The notes: generated from the sequence alone by a model not told the origin. DNA of 64,000 nt from Pseudoips prasinana (GCA_951640165.1 OX621255.1:21054001-21118000), one strand, 5' to 3'. Positions 45,801 to 54,525 are shown, numbered from the stretch's first letter. Numbers and translations: made by a program.

Positions 45801-48800
45801 CTGAACAAAACCTCACCAAGACTCATCTTGGGGGATATGCCATAATCACCATGCTTGGCAGGGTTGCTTGGAGGGAATATCTACCAGAGGATGGGCAGCA
45901 GCTTCCTTCTGAGTACTATGACCATCTTACTGCGATCGCCAACCCGCCTGCCAAGCGTGGCGATTATGGCATCTCCCCCCAAGACGATTCTTGAGGGAGG
46001 CTTGTCCAGCAGTGGACTCATTTAGCTGTAATGATGATGATGATTGGCAGACGGATTGGTAATCGCAATAAGATGGCCATAGTACTCAAAAAGATGTTGC
46101 TGCCCATCCTCTGGTAAATATTCCCTCGGATTGATTTCTACGCCCCCCACGGGATAAGCCGGGGTGATGATATTCTAATATTCGCCGCCGTCAGCACACA
46201 GTAAAGTTTAAGTTATTTATTATATCCTACTCATATCATAACTGCGAAAGTTTGTGAGTATGGATATATGGAGGTTTGTTACTCTTTCACGCAAATACTA
46301 CCGAAAGGATTTTGATTAAACTTGTAGTAATATAGCTTATACAGGCCGGCCGAGGAGTTGACGTTCAAACGCAAAATCTAGATACTTTATGAGGAGTAAC
46401 CGAATCACCCCCATGAATGCTTCCAATTTTGCGTTTTTTTTAATACTTTTAAAATTTATGAGTCCTGAGCTCAAACCCTAATTTTTAACTTTCGAATAAA
46501 TTCTAAGTCAGTTCTACAATGCTTAGATAAACCATACTTTTACATTACTGAACCAGAAATGTTCAACAGAACAAAAAAAAACGAAAACTGATGTTAGGTG
46601 AAATTTACGAAAAAATCATGAACAAAAATTCTATCTCGCAAACTACGCAAAATCGTAGAACATACATGGGGGTGATTCGGATACTCCTCATGATAAAGCA
46701 TCTAAATTTTGCGTTTGAACGCCAACTCCTCGACCAGCCTGTATATAGGAATAACTCATAGGCTTATAATCTATAAAGTTTAATGCGAGTGAAACCGCAC
46801 GACACAGCTATTAGCCAATAAATAGGATGTTTAAAATCACTACCTAGTCATCAAAATTCAATCAAATGTATTTTTATCCCACAGCGACAACCGAGACCTC
46901 AAGGTGATAGTAAACTTCGAGCCCCCTCAATGCCAAGACGAGAACCTGAAATCCAGAACATTCGACCAGGAAGTTTCCTACCTCCGTCTGAAAGATGCCT
47001 TAGTGTCCGCTATTGCCTTGTGCATAGAGTTAGCGGATAGTCGACCGGTGGAGGAAAAGAAGGGGCACTATGCGTCGCTCAATTCGTGTGTAGACGCCTT
47101 TAGTGAAGCAATGGACAAATGCAGACAGGTGTATGGAACTAAGGAGCGGATTAGCATATCCGCACCCTTCCCTAGTCGGATTATTGGTGAGTCACGTTTT
47201 AATCCTGCTAATCTTATAAAGGCGAAAGTGTGTGTTACTTCTTCACATCTAAACGGCTGGAGCGATTTTATTAAAATTTGGTATTTGTTTATGTAATTAA
47301 AGGTACACCAACAGCTTCTGTATGTAACATTTCAAATAATGATTGGTACCAGGTTATGGTCCTATATAGTTGCCAGTAACAAGTGAACCTTCACATAGGC
47401 TATAATTTATAAAGTTTAACGCGGGTAAAACCGCGGGGCACAGCTAGTATTATAAATGCGAGTTTGTAAGTATAGATGTATGGATGTTCGTTACTCTTAC
47501 ACGGAAAAGCTACTGAATGGATTTAAATGAAACTTTACAATAATACAGCTTATTAGAATAAGTATAACCCATAGGCTATAATTTATAAAGATATTGTGTG
47601 CATTGTCAAAAAGTAAGTACAAGTTCAGACTACACGTGTGGCGCAGTGACTAAGACAGTCGCCTCGCCGCTTCGTGTCGCGGGTTCGAGTCCCGCGCCGG
47701 ACAACTATTTGTGTGACCCATAAATAGTTGTTCTGAGTCTGGATGTAATTTGTCTCCATCTATTGTATGTTTGTAAAGTACCCCGCGACGCAGGGATTAA
47801 ATACCCTATTTTTTTTAACGACAACGCCCGCAGCGTTGTCCTAAAAAAAAACAAATAAAAGGTAAGGTAGGTACAATTCTGCCATCTGCGAGCTATTCTG
47901 GCGTGCGCTTCAAAAACCGTAAGATTACACGTAGTATGTATTATGGAATTGTTTGTCTTAAATAGTCCTACAAAAAGGCCGCGACAGAATATATCTAACT
48001 ATTAAGGTTAGCTCACTATAACCTTTTTTACGCTAACCAAATTTGTTCTAAAATAATGCATTATTTGCGAAAGTATTTTTATTAACATGATATTAGTCCT
48101 TATCCCAATAAATACCTTATTCTTCACAAGTATTTAATTTAAAACAAACTTGCCATTTAGATCGTTCGATTTCAACGATTATTATCTTAGGATATATCGC
48201 AGTTTTAAAATAACATCGTAGCAATATAATGATCAAGTATTGCGCACGCATTTATGATGTGTAAGGCGTTGTTTATAGGTATTATGAAATTCGGACTTTA
48301 ATCAATGGGAAAATCGAAATTCCAAATAAAATATTTCGGAGTATTTGGGTGTCCCTTATATTACACATAACATATTTTCACCATATTTCCAGTTTCACTT
48401 TATTTCATTTCTGCATTTTTCTCACCAGCCTTTGTAAACTCCCCGGTGCCTTACCGGGAGTTGTACTGCACTACTCTGCGTGCTGTCGGTGAGTTGGCGT
48501 TGTGCCACCGCTCTGCTGTACACCAAGCCATAGAAGCGGCTACCAGGTTGCTTCCCAAGGCTTTGGCGTTACTGACTGAGGAAATAGAAATAAAAGGGGA
48601 CGCGGGCTGGTGTATGAGGGATTGCCTCGAAAATTTGTCCAACTATTTAGAGGTGAGTAGTTAATCCAGCCATTAAAGTTATTCGAAGCTACTGTCGGCT
48701 TTAGCCCTCTTCCAGCCAGTGAAGCAGTGAAAGCCTCCTAGGCAAAATGTTAACGAGAATAAAAACTAGCCACTGATGCTGTTACTAAAATGTTACCCAA

Positions 48801-51800
48801 GGCTTTACCGTTACTGAGTGAGGAGAAGACGCGAGCTGATGTATAAGGGATTGCCTTGAAAAATTATCCGACTATTTGGAGGTGAGTGCAGTAAATTCAA
48901 CCATAAACGTTATTACTAGCCACTGAGGGCGTTACTAGAATGTTACCCAAGGCTCTAGCGTTACTGTCTGAGGAGAAGACGCGAGCTGGTGTATAAGGGA
49001 TTGCCTCGAAAATTTATCCAACTTTTTGGAGGTGAGTGCAATAAATTCAGCCATAAATGTCACTACAAGCCACTGAGTTGGTTAATAGAATGTTACCCGC
49101 GGTTTTAGCGTTACAGCCTGAGGAAATATAAATAAAAGGAAACGCCGGCTGGTGTATGAACGATTGCCTCGAAAACTTCTCCAACTATTTAGAGGTGAGT
49201 AGCTAATGCAGCAAAAGTCATCACAAGATGCTGACGACTTTTGCCTTCCGTCGCCTCTTGTCCTGTGAGGCAGTGAAAGCTTTCTAGGCTAACTGTAAAC
49301 GGCAATAAGAAATAAGCCATTGATGCGATTACTGCAATCATACTCAAGGCTTTAGCGTTACTGACTGAGGAGAAGAGACTGGCTGGTCTATGAGCGATTG
49401 TCTCGAAAATTTATCCAACTATTTGGGGGTGAGTGCAGCAAATTCAACCATAAACGTCATTACAAGCCACTGAGGGGTTACCAGAATGTTACCCAAGGCT
49501 TAAGCGTTACTGACTGAGTAAAGTAGGCAGACTGGTGTATGAGGGATCGCCTCGAAAATTTATCCAACTATTTGGAGGTGAGTCCAGTAAATTCAGCCCT
49601 AAACGTCATTACAAGCCACTGAGGGGGCTCCTAGAATGTTATCCAAGGCTTTAGCGTTACTGAATGAGGAAAATACGCAGGCTGGTGTATGAGGGATCGC
49701 CTCGAAAATGTATCTAACTATTTGGCGGTGAGTACAGTAAATTCAGCTATAAAAGTCATTAAAAGCATCTAACGGGGGTTACTAGAATGTGACCCAAGGC
49801 TTTAGCGTTCCTGACTGAGGAAAAGACGTAGACTGATGTATGAGGGATCGCCTCCAAAAATTTATACAACTATTTGGAGATGAGTGCAGTAAATTCAGCC
49901 ATAAACGTCACTACAAGCCACTGAGGCGGTTACTAGAATGTTATCCAAGGCTTTAGCGTTACTGAATGAGGAAAATACGCAGGCTGGTGTGTGAGGGATC
50001 GCCTCGAAAATTTATCCAACTATTTGGAGGTGAGTGCAATAAATTCATCCCTAAACGTCATTACAAGCCACTAAGGGGGCTCCTAGAATGTTACCCAAGG
50101 CTTTACCGTTACTGAATGAGGAAAAGACACAGGCTGGTGTATGAGGGATCGCCTCGAAAATGTATCTAACTATTTGGCGGTGAGTACAGTAAATTCAGCT
50201 ATAAAAGTCATTAAAAGCCTCTAACGGGGGTTACTAGAATGTGACCCAAGGCTTTAGCGTTCCTGACTGAGGAAAAGACGTAGACTGATGTATGAGGGAT
50301 CGCCTCCAAAAATTTATACAACTATTTGGAGATGAGTGCAGTAAATTCATCCCTTAACGTCATTACAAGCCACTAAGGGGGCTCCTAGAATGTTACCCAA
50401 GGCTTTAGCGTTACTGAATGAGGAAAAGACGCAGGCTGGTGTATGAGGGATCGCCTCGAAAATGTATCCAACTATTTGGCGGTGAGTACAGTAAATTAAG
50501 CTATAAAAGTCATCAAAAGCCACTAACGGGGGTTACTAGAATGTTACCCAAGGCTTTGGCGTTACTGACTGTGGAAAAGACGCAGGCTGGTGTATGAGGG
50601 ATCGCCTCGAAAATTTATTCAACTATTTGGAGATGAGTGCAGTAAATACAGCTATAAACGTCACTACAAGCCACTGATGCGGTTACTAGAATGTTACCCA
50701 AGGCTCGAACGTTACTGACTGAGGAATTAGAAATGAAAAGAGACGCGCGCTGGGTAATATTTGCCTTAAAAATTATACAACTATTGACAGGTGAGTGTAG
50801 TTAATTAAGCCAAAAATGATATCACTAGCCACTAAAATGGTTATTGAATGTTACCCAAAACTTTAACGTTACTGACTGAGGAAGTGGAAATTATAGGAGA
50901 CGCTATCTGGTGTATGAGGGATTACATCGAAAAATCATCCAACTATTGTGGTGAGTGTAGATAATTTACCCAAAAATGTCACCACAAGGCACTAGTTACC
51001 AGAATGTAACTGATTGCGGTAATAGAAATGCTATCTGGTGTATGAGGAATTACCTCTAAAATGTATCTAACTAATTAGAGGTGAGTAATTGAGCAAAAAT
51101 GTCATCACAAGCCACTTCAGTGGTTACTACAATGTTACACAAGGCTTTAGCGTTTTTGACTGAGGATTGGAAGCCGACATAGAATGAGGGATTTCCTCTA
51201 AAATTGGTCTAGTTGTATATTATCAGGATAAGGCCCCCGATTCACAATTATAGAAATAGAAGTAGTCGTCAGATAGAATGATTAGATTATGATAGCTTCT
51301 ATGTTCTTATTTACTAAACAAAAGTCTAAACCCAGACTTATCTATGACTATAACTTTGTGAATCTGGGCCGGCAACGCACTTGCGGCTCCTCTTGTGTTG
51401 CGAGTGTCCATGTCCGACGGTGATCACTTACCATCAGGTGACCCACTTGCTCCTTTGTCATGCTATCATATAAAAAAATAGATTTAATCGGTCATTCTAT
51501 CGTATACCTACACCTTGTCTACAGCCCGTAAGACGTCCCGTTTTAACCGGTTTATTTCGGTTTCTCATAGACCTCTATAATTTATAGCAATAACTTGAAT
51601 TAACCGGTTAATATAGGTTAGTTTTTAACCAGTTTTGACCCTTGTCTCTAACTGTTGTGTATTTCTTCAGTTCATAGGTATAATAACGTTCCTGCTTGGA
51701 GTTTGCAACGAGCTAATAGCACCGGCCAACACCAAAAAATCGAAAAAGAAAACCAACCAATCTCCCGACGAACTCAAGACCATCGAACTGCTGAATAAAT

Positions 51801-52024
51801 TAAGTGACACAGTCCAAGATTCGATTACCGCCCTCGAAGATATACTAGATAAATGGCCGAAGTATTCCTTCAGTGATATCGAGAAGAAACTAGCGGAATT
51901 GTCCATAGATAATAAAAATAATCCTGTAGAAAAGAAACTTGAAAGTGGAAGAGACGATATGGTAAAGGATATACGAAATATTTTAAAAAGAAAATCGAAA
52001 TACTTGAAAACTTTATTGCAATGA
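33789..52024 (+). CDS. Naa25: NAA25 (psidin), auxiliary subunit of NatB; 11 exons
   Basis: NAA25/MDM20 is the large TPR-type scaffold of NatB, which with NAA20 acetylates Met-Asp/Glu/Asn amino termini on cytosolic ribosomes; the Drosophila gene is psidin. Exons: 33789-33855, 33954-34178, 35783-35976, 37616-38311, 38857-39067, 39382-39504, 41116-41285, 45562-45752, 46885-47186, 48429-48652, 51671-52024. All junctions are GT-AG and the joined 2757 nt give one frame of 918 residues, near the family's usual 950. The start IVERRLRPIYDWLDNGNNKKAL is strongly conserved, and RDYYLRCL-like, QRLEVKHIQLVSLGW, EHLTYAYKYGTFEKL and YLRLKDALVSAI blocks follow in family order. The carboxy end is lysine-rich (NTKKSKKKTNQSPDEL). 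An out-of-frame ATG at 33782 has a poor context; the ATG at 33789 has A at -3 and G at +4. Exons 7 and 10 have tandem copies. Orthology is inferred from recalled family sequence. Confidence 0.93.
33954..34178 (+). CDS. Naa25: NAA25 exon 2 (residues 23-97)
   Basis: Acceptor ATTTTTCAG, then the Asp codon is completed. Encodes the first TPR pair (KKALQEAEKVLKKSPSLHAA, ALALFRLGRGPEA). Donor CAGT|GTAAGT. Confidence 0.9.
34204..34263. repeat. Perfect 29-bp inverted repeat in NAA25 intron 2
   Basis: 34204-34232 and 34235-34263 are exact inverses with a 2-nt spacer, 25 bp after the exon 2 donor. In the transcript this would be a very stable AU-rich hairpin. Ends are TATATC..GATATA; it may be a tiny foldback insertion. 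Confidence 0.95.
34610..34870 (-). mobile_element. SINE 3' body in NAA25 intron 2
   Basis: Decayed inverse of the body at 30590-30876: TTGGGCCATGGCAGCAAG..AACCAGAAAGAGGTTACAGG..TATATGCTCTCTGAGG..CTGCCATCTACCAGACTCC. Confidence 0.55.
35138..35440 (+). mobile_element. SINE interrupted by a MITE, NAA25 intron 2
   Basis: Head ATGTGTGGTGCAGCACTTAAGACAG..CTTGCCTCTTTGTGTCTTGG matches the SINE at 47625-47815 (GTGTGGCGCAGTGACTAAGACAG). Its tail TTGTTCTGAGTCTGGATGTA is split by the MITE at 35250-35388, then resumes TTAATTACATGTTTGTAAAGTACAC. Confidence 0.7.
35250..35388. mobile_element. CAGACGCC foldback MITE inside a SINE
   Basis: Ends CACACGCCAGCACATC and GATGTGCTGGCTGGTGTCTG. Compared with the unoccupied SINE at 47625-47815 (CTGGATGTAATTTGTCT), it sits at that TA; the right TA has become TT. 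Confidence 0.85.
35783..35976 (+). CDS. Naa25: NAA25 exon 3 (residues 98-162)
   Basis: Acceptor TGCTTGTTTTAG. Encodes TPR helices (KVCALYEAAVKVEPNSEELH, RAAMALYKFAPKNPYYFWAI). Ends in phase 0 at CAG|GTAAGA. Confidence 0.9.
36010..36340 (+). repeat. HPVGGVEV-family repeat in NAA25 intron 3
   Basis: AATATCACCACCCCATCTCATCCC..GAAGTCC starts the copy; CTTGTCCCGCACTGGACATC and GATGATGATG near 36290-36330 end it with the RTE-like tail. Confidence 0.6.
36683..36851 (-). mobile_element. Non-autonomous Helitron in NAA25 intron 3
   Basis: Minus strand: A|TCACACTAATATTATAACGG...ACGCGGGTAAAACCACCCGG..CTAG|T. Same family as 4033-4236; shorter interior. Confidence 0.8.
37616..38311 (+). CDS. Naa25: NAA25 exon 4 (residues 163-394)
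   Basis: The largest exon, 232 codons in phase 0. Acceptor TTTTCACCAG; donor GAATCT|GTGAGT. Contains LALAQRMVDNFI, YIMILELQEKWEDILKFIES and RGPYLARLELWKRL, all typical of the NAA25 TPR superhelix. The frame runs on past the donor to 38453, but those 47 codons are intronic and lack family similarity. Confidence 0.92.
38857..39067 (+). CDS. Naa25: NAA25 exon 5 (residues 395-464)
   Basis: Acceptor TTGAATTCCCAG. Encodes ADDIQRHISCLSAWRLVASP and LRDHYLRCLQKGL. Donor GCTG|GTGAGA leaves one base of an Ala codon. Confidence 0.9.
39110..39360 (+). repeat. HPVGGVEV-family repeat in NAA25 intron 5
   Basis: AATATCTCCATCCCATCTCATCCCGTGGGGGGCGTAAAATTCC through GCCAACCCGTCTGCCAAGCGTGGCGG, ending in CCCAGCAGTGGACATC and ATGATGATG. 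A near-complete copy in the sense orientation. Confidence 0.75.
39382..39504 (+). CDS. Naa25: NAA25 exon 6 (residues 465-505)
   Basis: Acceptor TATTGCTTTTAG. Encodes AVQQQSSAPVVEALCLLELV and FHAKLLLVKLYHLL. Donor CTTG|GTAAGT. Confidence 0.9.
39720..41033. mobile_element. Composite transposon in NAA25 intron 6
   Basis: Outer ends GGCTATGTCCCCAGTACGCAAACTG and CAGTTTGCCTACTACGGACATAGCC are imperfect inverses, followed by GCAGCCGACTGAGT and its inverse ACAGTCGGCCGC. Within lie one or two GC-rich elements (about 40048-40360 and 40360-40835), each bounded by GGCC(C)GG..CCACC/ACC and CTCCGCTTTGGTG-type words. TCTCCGCTTTGGTG and its inverse CACCAAAGCGGAGA each recur. No transposase frame. Confidence 0.65.
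41116..41285 (+). CDS. Naa25: NAA25 exon 7 (residues 506-562), first copy of the array
   Basis: Acceptor ATTTGGGTAG at 41106-41115, then GNALAADSIYQRLEVKHIQL..GKD and donor GAC|GTGAGT at 41286, phase 0, which joins exon 8 at SVEHLTYAYK. It differs from the four later copies at one codon pair (CAPYRAL against CAPSRAL). Locally GC-rich, unlike the other exons. Only this copy has a splice acceptor before it. Confidence 0.9.
41138..41990 (+). repeat. Five-copy 171-bp array of exon 7 plus its splice donor
   Basis: Units start at CATCTACCAG: 41138, 41309, 41480, 41651 and 41822, exactly 171 bp apart; the last lacks 2 bp. Each contains 148 bp of exon 7, the donor GTGAGT and 17-23 bp of intron. 171 is 57 codons and the frame stays open through all five (41157-42077). 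Donors are at 41286, 41457, 41628, 41799 and 41970. Copies 2-5 look identical to each other. Confidence 0.97.
42190..43330 (+). mobile_element. Decayed Jockey-like LINE fragment in NAA25 intron 7
   Basis: Broken plus-strand frames give an RT: YTDYSKCFDQIDH, VPSGVPQ, LLFLIFVNDIEKC, then FRDDMNIF in place of YADD, MSNMRDLGVIHDTKL, RSILEYSCQVWNPHY and VQRKFIKYMCYRL, in the order of Jockey-clade proteins. Stops and frameshifts interrupt it repeatedly and the catalytic YADD is changed, so it is dead. A possible carboxy terminus (KPHVPRAAARQTNPIH) lies near 43130. Confidence 0.8.
43331..44380. other. Intron 7 DNA without recognised features
   Basis: Nothing recognised. A minus-strand open frame at 43523-43735 rich in Asp/Ser/Glu has no family similarity that I know. 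Confidence 0.4.
44381..44655. mobile_element. GAAGTTATACTTC-type repeat, copy 2 (NAA25 intron 7)
   Basis: Matches 19257-19522 nearly base for base, with a 9-bp extra segment (AAAATGTAT) at about 44492 and loss of CTTC near the left end. Contains the same 28-bp perfect palindrome at 44511-44538. Confidence 0.85.
45562..45752 (+). CDS. Naa25: NAA25 exon 8 (residues 563-625)
   Basis: Acceptor AAATCATTTTCAG. Encodes SVEHLTYAYKYGTFEKLVEL then an alanine-rich GASAARERALLSLLAGPPAP. Donor CCTAC|GTAAGT leaves two bases of a Thr codon. Confidence 0.9.
45828..46200. repeat. Head-to-head HPVGGVEV-family repeats, NAA25 intron 8
   Basis: 45875-45985 (sense, TATCTACCAGAGGATGGGCAG..GCCAAGCGTGGCGATTATGG) is followed after an RTE-like tail and ATGATGATG by an inverse copy at 46040-46195 (GGCAGACGGATTGG..CGCCCCCCACGGGATAAG). 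A third small piece lies at 45828-45862. Confidence 0.75.
46225..46811 (+). mobile_element. Helitron split by a MITE, NAA25 intron 8
   Basis: A|TCCTACTCATATCATAACTGCGAAAG..TTTGATTAAACTTGTAG at the left and TAGGCTTATAATCTATAAAG..GCGAGTGAAACCGCACG..CAGCTAT at the right form one Helitron whose CTAG end has changed to CTAT. It is interrupted at 46342-46741. Confidence 0.75.
46342..46741. mobile_element. 400-bp MITE with about 75-bp terminal inverted repeats, flanked by TA
   Basis: Left end CAGGCCGGCCGAGGAGTTGA, right end inverse CAGGCTGGTCGAGGAGTTGG; arms continue through GTTCAAACGCAAAAT and CGAATCACCCCCATG. TA lies at 46340-46341 and 46742-46743, as for Tc1/mariner-like elements. No transposase. 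Confidence 0.85.
46885..47186 (+). CDS. Naa25: NAA25 exon 9 (residues 626-726)
   Basis: Acceptor TTTTTATCCCACAG. Encodes RDLKVIVNFEPPQ, SYLRLKDALVSAIALCIELA and SEAMDKCRQVYGTKERI. Donor ATTG|GTGAGT. A Helitron begins 16 bp into the intron. Confidence 0.9.
47203..47447 (+). mobile_element. Non-autonomous Helitron 16 bp after the exon 9 donor
   Basis: A|TCCTGCTAATCTTATAAAGG...AACGCGGGTAAAACCGCGGGGCACAGCTAG|T. Full ends with a strong 3' hairpin (GCGGGTAAAACCGC). A related headless piece (GCGAGTTTGTAAGTATAGATG..) follows directly at 47448-47595. Confidence 0.85.
47448..47595 (+). mobile_element. Second Helitron-related fragment, in tandem
   Basis: TATTATAAATGCGAGTTTGTAAG...CAGCTTATTAGAATAAG..CATAGGCTATAATTTATAAAG matches the body of the Helitron at 46225-46811 rather than its direct neighbour. 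It stops before the GCGGGTAAAACC end. Confidence 0.6.
47625..47815 (+). mobile_element. tRNA-derived SINE, NAA25 intron 9
   Basis: Head ACACGTGTGGCGCAGTGACTAAGACAG with B box GGGTTCGAGTCCCGCG; tail TCTGAGTCTGGATGTAATTTGTC..CGACGCAGGGATTAAATACCC. The unoccupied counterpart of 35138-35440. Confidence 0.85.
48429..48652 (+). CDS. Naa25: NAA25 exon 10 (residues 727-801)
   Basis: Acceptor TTTTTCTCACCAG. Encodes AFVNSPVPYRELYCTTLRAV, TRLLPKALALLTEEIEIKGD and CLENLSNYLE. Donor GAG|GTGAGT in phase 0, which joins exon 11 at FIGIITFLLG. Its last 130 bp are the source of the repeats that follow. Confidence 0.9.
48653..51240 (+). repeat. Decayed array of exon 10 3' ends with donors, NAA25 intron 10
   Basis: About 15 units, mostly near 150 bp, each read TTACCCAAGGCTTTAGCGTTACTG..GAGG..GTGTATGAGGGAT.GCCTC.AAAATTTATCCAACTATTTGG.GGTGAGT. 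Unit ends (donor-like GTGAGT or ATGAGT) fall near 48881, 49031, 49192, 49430, 49577, 49727, 49879, 50030, 50179, 50330, 50481, 50631, 50792, 50950 and 51080, with a stub to about 51215. Most units have stops, deletions in EIEIKGD or shifts, so they are not exons. Units near 49620-50040 and 50075-50490 repeat as a block of three about 450 bp apart. Confidence 0.95.
51671..52024 (+). CDS. Naa25: NAA25 exon 11 (residues 802-918 and stop)
   Basis: Acceptor GTGTATTTCTTCAG. Encodes FIGIITFLLGVCNELIAP, a lysine-rich stretch (NTKKSKKKTNQ) and a helical, charged end with KKLESGRDDMVKDIRNILKR. TGA at 52022-52024. Confidence 0.92.
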   Translation, partial: FIGIITFLLGVCNELIAPANTKKSKKKTNQSPDELKTIELLNKLSDTVQDSITALEDILDKWPKYSFSDIEKKLAELSIDNKNNPVEKKLESGRDDMVKDIRNILKRKSKYLKTLLQ

Positions 52025-52263
52025 TGCCTTTAAGCTGGGTGCTTGGTCACTTCGTAATGGTATTTGTTCCGTATCCTTGTGGTGGCCTTTTATTTCGGAA
52101 AACATATTTAATCTTACGATTCGATAAGACTTGATGATAATAATCGATTACTGTAGCCTATGCATATGCGCCTGAACACTTACTCGTTGTCAATCAAAGT
52201 AACTCTAGAACGAGACCCCCCTCCCCCATATTCTTAATGATCCTACTCTATTTCAAGAAGAAG

Positions 52264-52269
52264 AATAAA
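52264..52269 (+). promoter_or_regulatory. Candidate poly(A) signal of NAA25
   Basis: AATAAA about 240 bp after the stop codon, the first canonical hexamer downstream. Confidence 0.4.
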
Positions 52270-53004
52270 CATTTATTCAGTAAATTACTAGTACAGATCA
52301 TAGTATACATATATGTATTCTGTTTGTGTACCTATAGGTACTTAGAAGTCCTTAAAAGTTATCTGTGCGAGTCCGAATTGGTCCCACCTCGACCAAATGT
52401 TAAAAATAGTAGGTTCTCAAATCAATTCGTTTGTTTATATATTTTACACGACTTCTTCGATGTTTTAAACCCGATTATAGATTATTTTCATTTGATGGAG
52501 ACTAATACATTTTTTTTTAATAATTACAGTAGATTGATAGAGTTTGATTTCGGGATGGCCCAATATAAATATTGTTCAAATCGGATTGTACAAGAGTGAG
52601 TCAAGACTATTGAAAACACTCATGAAAACTCTTATTTTACGCGATCTCCGGTAACAATTTAAAACAAAATGCCTGCTTCTGGCTTAGCCGACAGGTTCAC
52701 TAACGACTAAACTAACAGGCTAGAAATAATAATAATAAAAAATGATTAACGGATACAACACAGTACGTAATCCGACATACCGTACTCATCCGCTGAGTAT
52801 GACCGCAAATCCATTCTAACTCCTAAACGTATTATCTTTCTAACTGCTTAACCGATTTTGATGAAAATTGTTGTGGAAGCAGTTGCATTTGGTATTACCA
52901 TTAAAGGTATACATAATTTCTCTTAAAATTACAACATTTCAAGGAGATAGTAGAAGAGATAGACGAAGACGCTCTGCGCTGTTGACATCCCAACCCACTT
53001 GTCG
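52270..53004. other. Intergenic AT-rich DNA
   Basis: Nothing recognised apart from short open frames without domains. Confidence 0.45.
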
Positions 53005-53262
53005 TATAATAATAATAATATCCTGGTACATTATTCACACACGGTCATCTGATCCCAAACTAAACAGAGCTTGTACTATGGAACCCATATAACTGATATA
53101 CTTCCTTTTGTAAATACATACTTCTATAGATAATTACACCCAGACTTCGAACAAACAGACTTGTACATATGTACACACAAATATCTGTCCTGGGTGGGAA
53201 TCTAACCCGCGACCTGCGTTGTGAAAGGCAAGTATCTACCATCCACGCCAACCGGCCCGTAA
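53005..53262 (-). mobile_element. tRNA-derived SINE, GGCCGGTTGGCG family
   Basis: Minus strand begins CGGGCCGGTTGGCGTGGATGG..CTTGCCTTTCACAACGCAGG with B box GGTTAGATTCCCACC, and ends GTTTGGGATCAGATGACCG..ATTATTATTATAC. A full-length copy; heads or tails of the family occur at 16345, 20400 and 22645. Confidence 0.85.
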
Positions 53263-54525
53263 TGTACAAAACGTATATCTCGTTTTCTATCTTCACTAAC
53301 TTATATCTCCCTCTCAACTTGTTCGCCTCGTCCGATCACACGTTACGTAACGCTCTCCTCACACATTCACCAGTTTTACTTCAAAAACCTGTTGAAATAT
53401 TTACTTAAAAAAACAAACCTGTTGACATATAACGCGAGTGAATTCACGGACGGAAGAAAGTATGCAGTAGAAAGAGAAGGCTATATACCACAGATGACGG
53501 AATAAGTACTATTATAGAAATACACTTGTACGCAATTAAGTATTGTTTTATAATAAAATATACATATCTTGTACATAAGTTTGTCTTGGTTTTGTCTATA
53601 AGTTGTGTCTTTAGGTTGATTTTCTAGAAATAATGCATTTACAAATGGTGATTCGTTAGGATACTTCGCGTAAAGAATTTACTAAAACTGAGCAGTGGAT
53701 AAAATAGCTCGCAAACTATTAACGTAGCGTAACTATAACTGTCACGAAATGATTATTGGTTTAAATATTAATTATTCGATTTATTTTTTATTTTATTATG
53801 TCTGACTCTGATCTTTGTTAATTGCTTAAAAATAATTAATAATGAATTATTTTTAAGCAATTAACTAAGATAAAGTCTCTGTCCAGTCATTATTTTATTT
53901 AAAAGTCATATGATCGATTTATCATATTTCAAGACCAGTTTTATAGTCTGTGGTTGTCACCACACTTGTACATTATTCCTAAAAAACGATTATGCGTAGG
54001 CGTAAGCTGTCAAAAAGATAATAAACAAATGGACATACTATAGATATATATAAGACATGTCTTAAGCTTATCTATCTCGTAATGTTTTTAAGTTGCAAGA
54101 GGGAAAATTTATTAGGAATAATAATAATATTTCAGTACAACATACTGTTATATAAAAAAAAATGAGAATACGTCAGTTCGCGTCTGCACATTTTGTATGC
54201 CTAATCTATGTTCGCAGTGCACTTCTCGCGATTTTCTACCGCCATTTAAACAATATTAGAAATATAATTTTATTGGAAAATGCTAATATATTGTATCTAA
54301 TTACATATGTTGTGTTTTATTAACTTCATTGTAATTTCTACACTTTTTAAATATGGCATTTTTTACATACTTCAGCACTCTACTAGTTAGCATCCATTGA
54401 GAATGGTCCGTAGAGGACCGAAACACTACATATTACTTTTGTATTTAGAACCTAGAAAAAAATGGTTATTTATAGCGAATAGTTTCAAATTCTCAAAATG
54501 GACAAATCTAACGAATCACCATGTA
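53263..54525. other. Intergenic DNA with one inverted repeat
   Basis: No gene. Bases 53811-53837 and 53845-53871 are inverse (core TTAATTGCTTAAAAATAATT) with few mismatches around an 8-nt loop; this may be a small foldback element. Confidence 0.6.

Noticed and set aside
48653..51240. CRISPR-like or regulatory array with regular spacers
   Set aside because: Units are decayed copies of exon 10 and its donor without unique spacers, in a eukaryotic intron.
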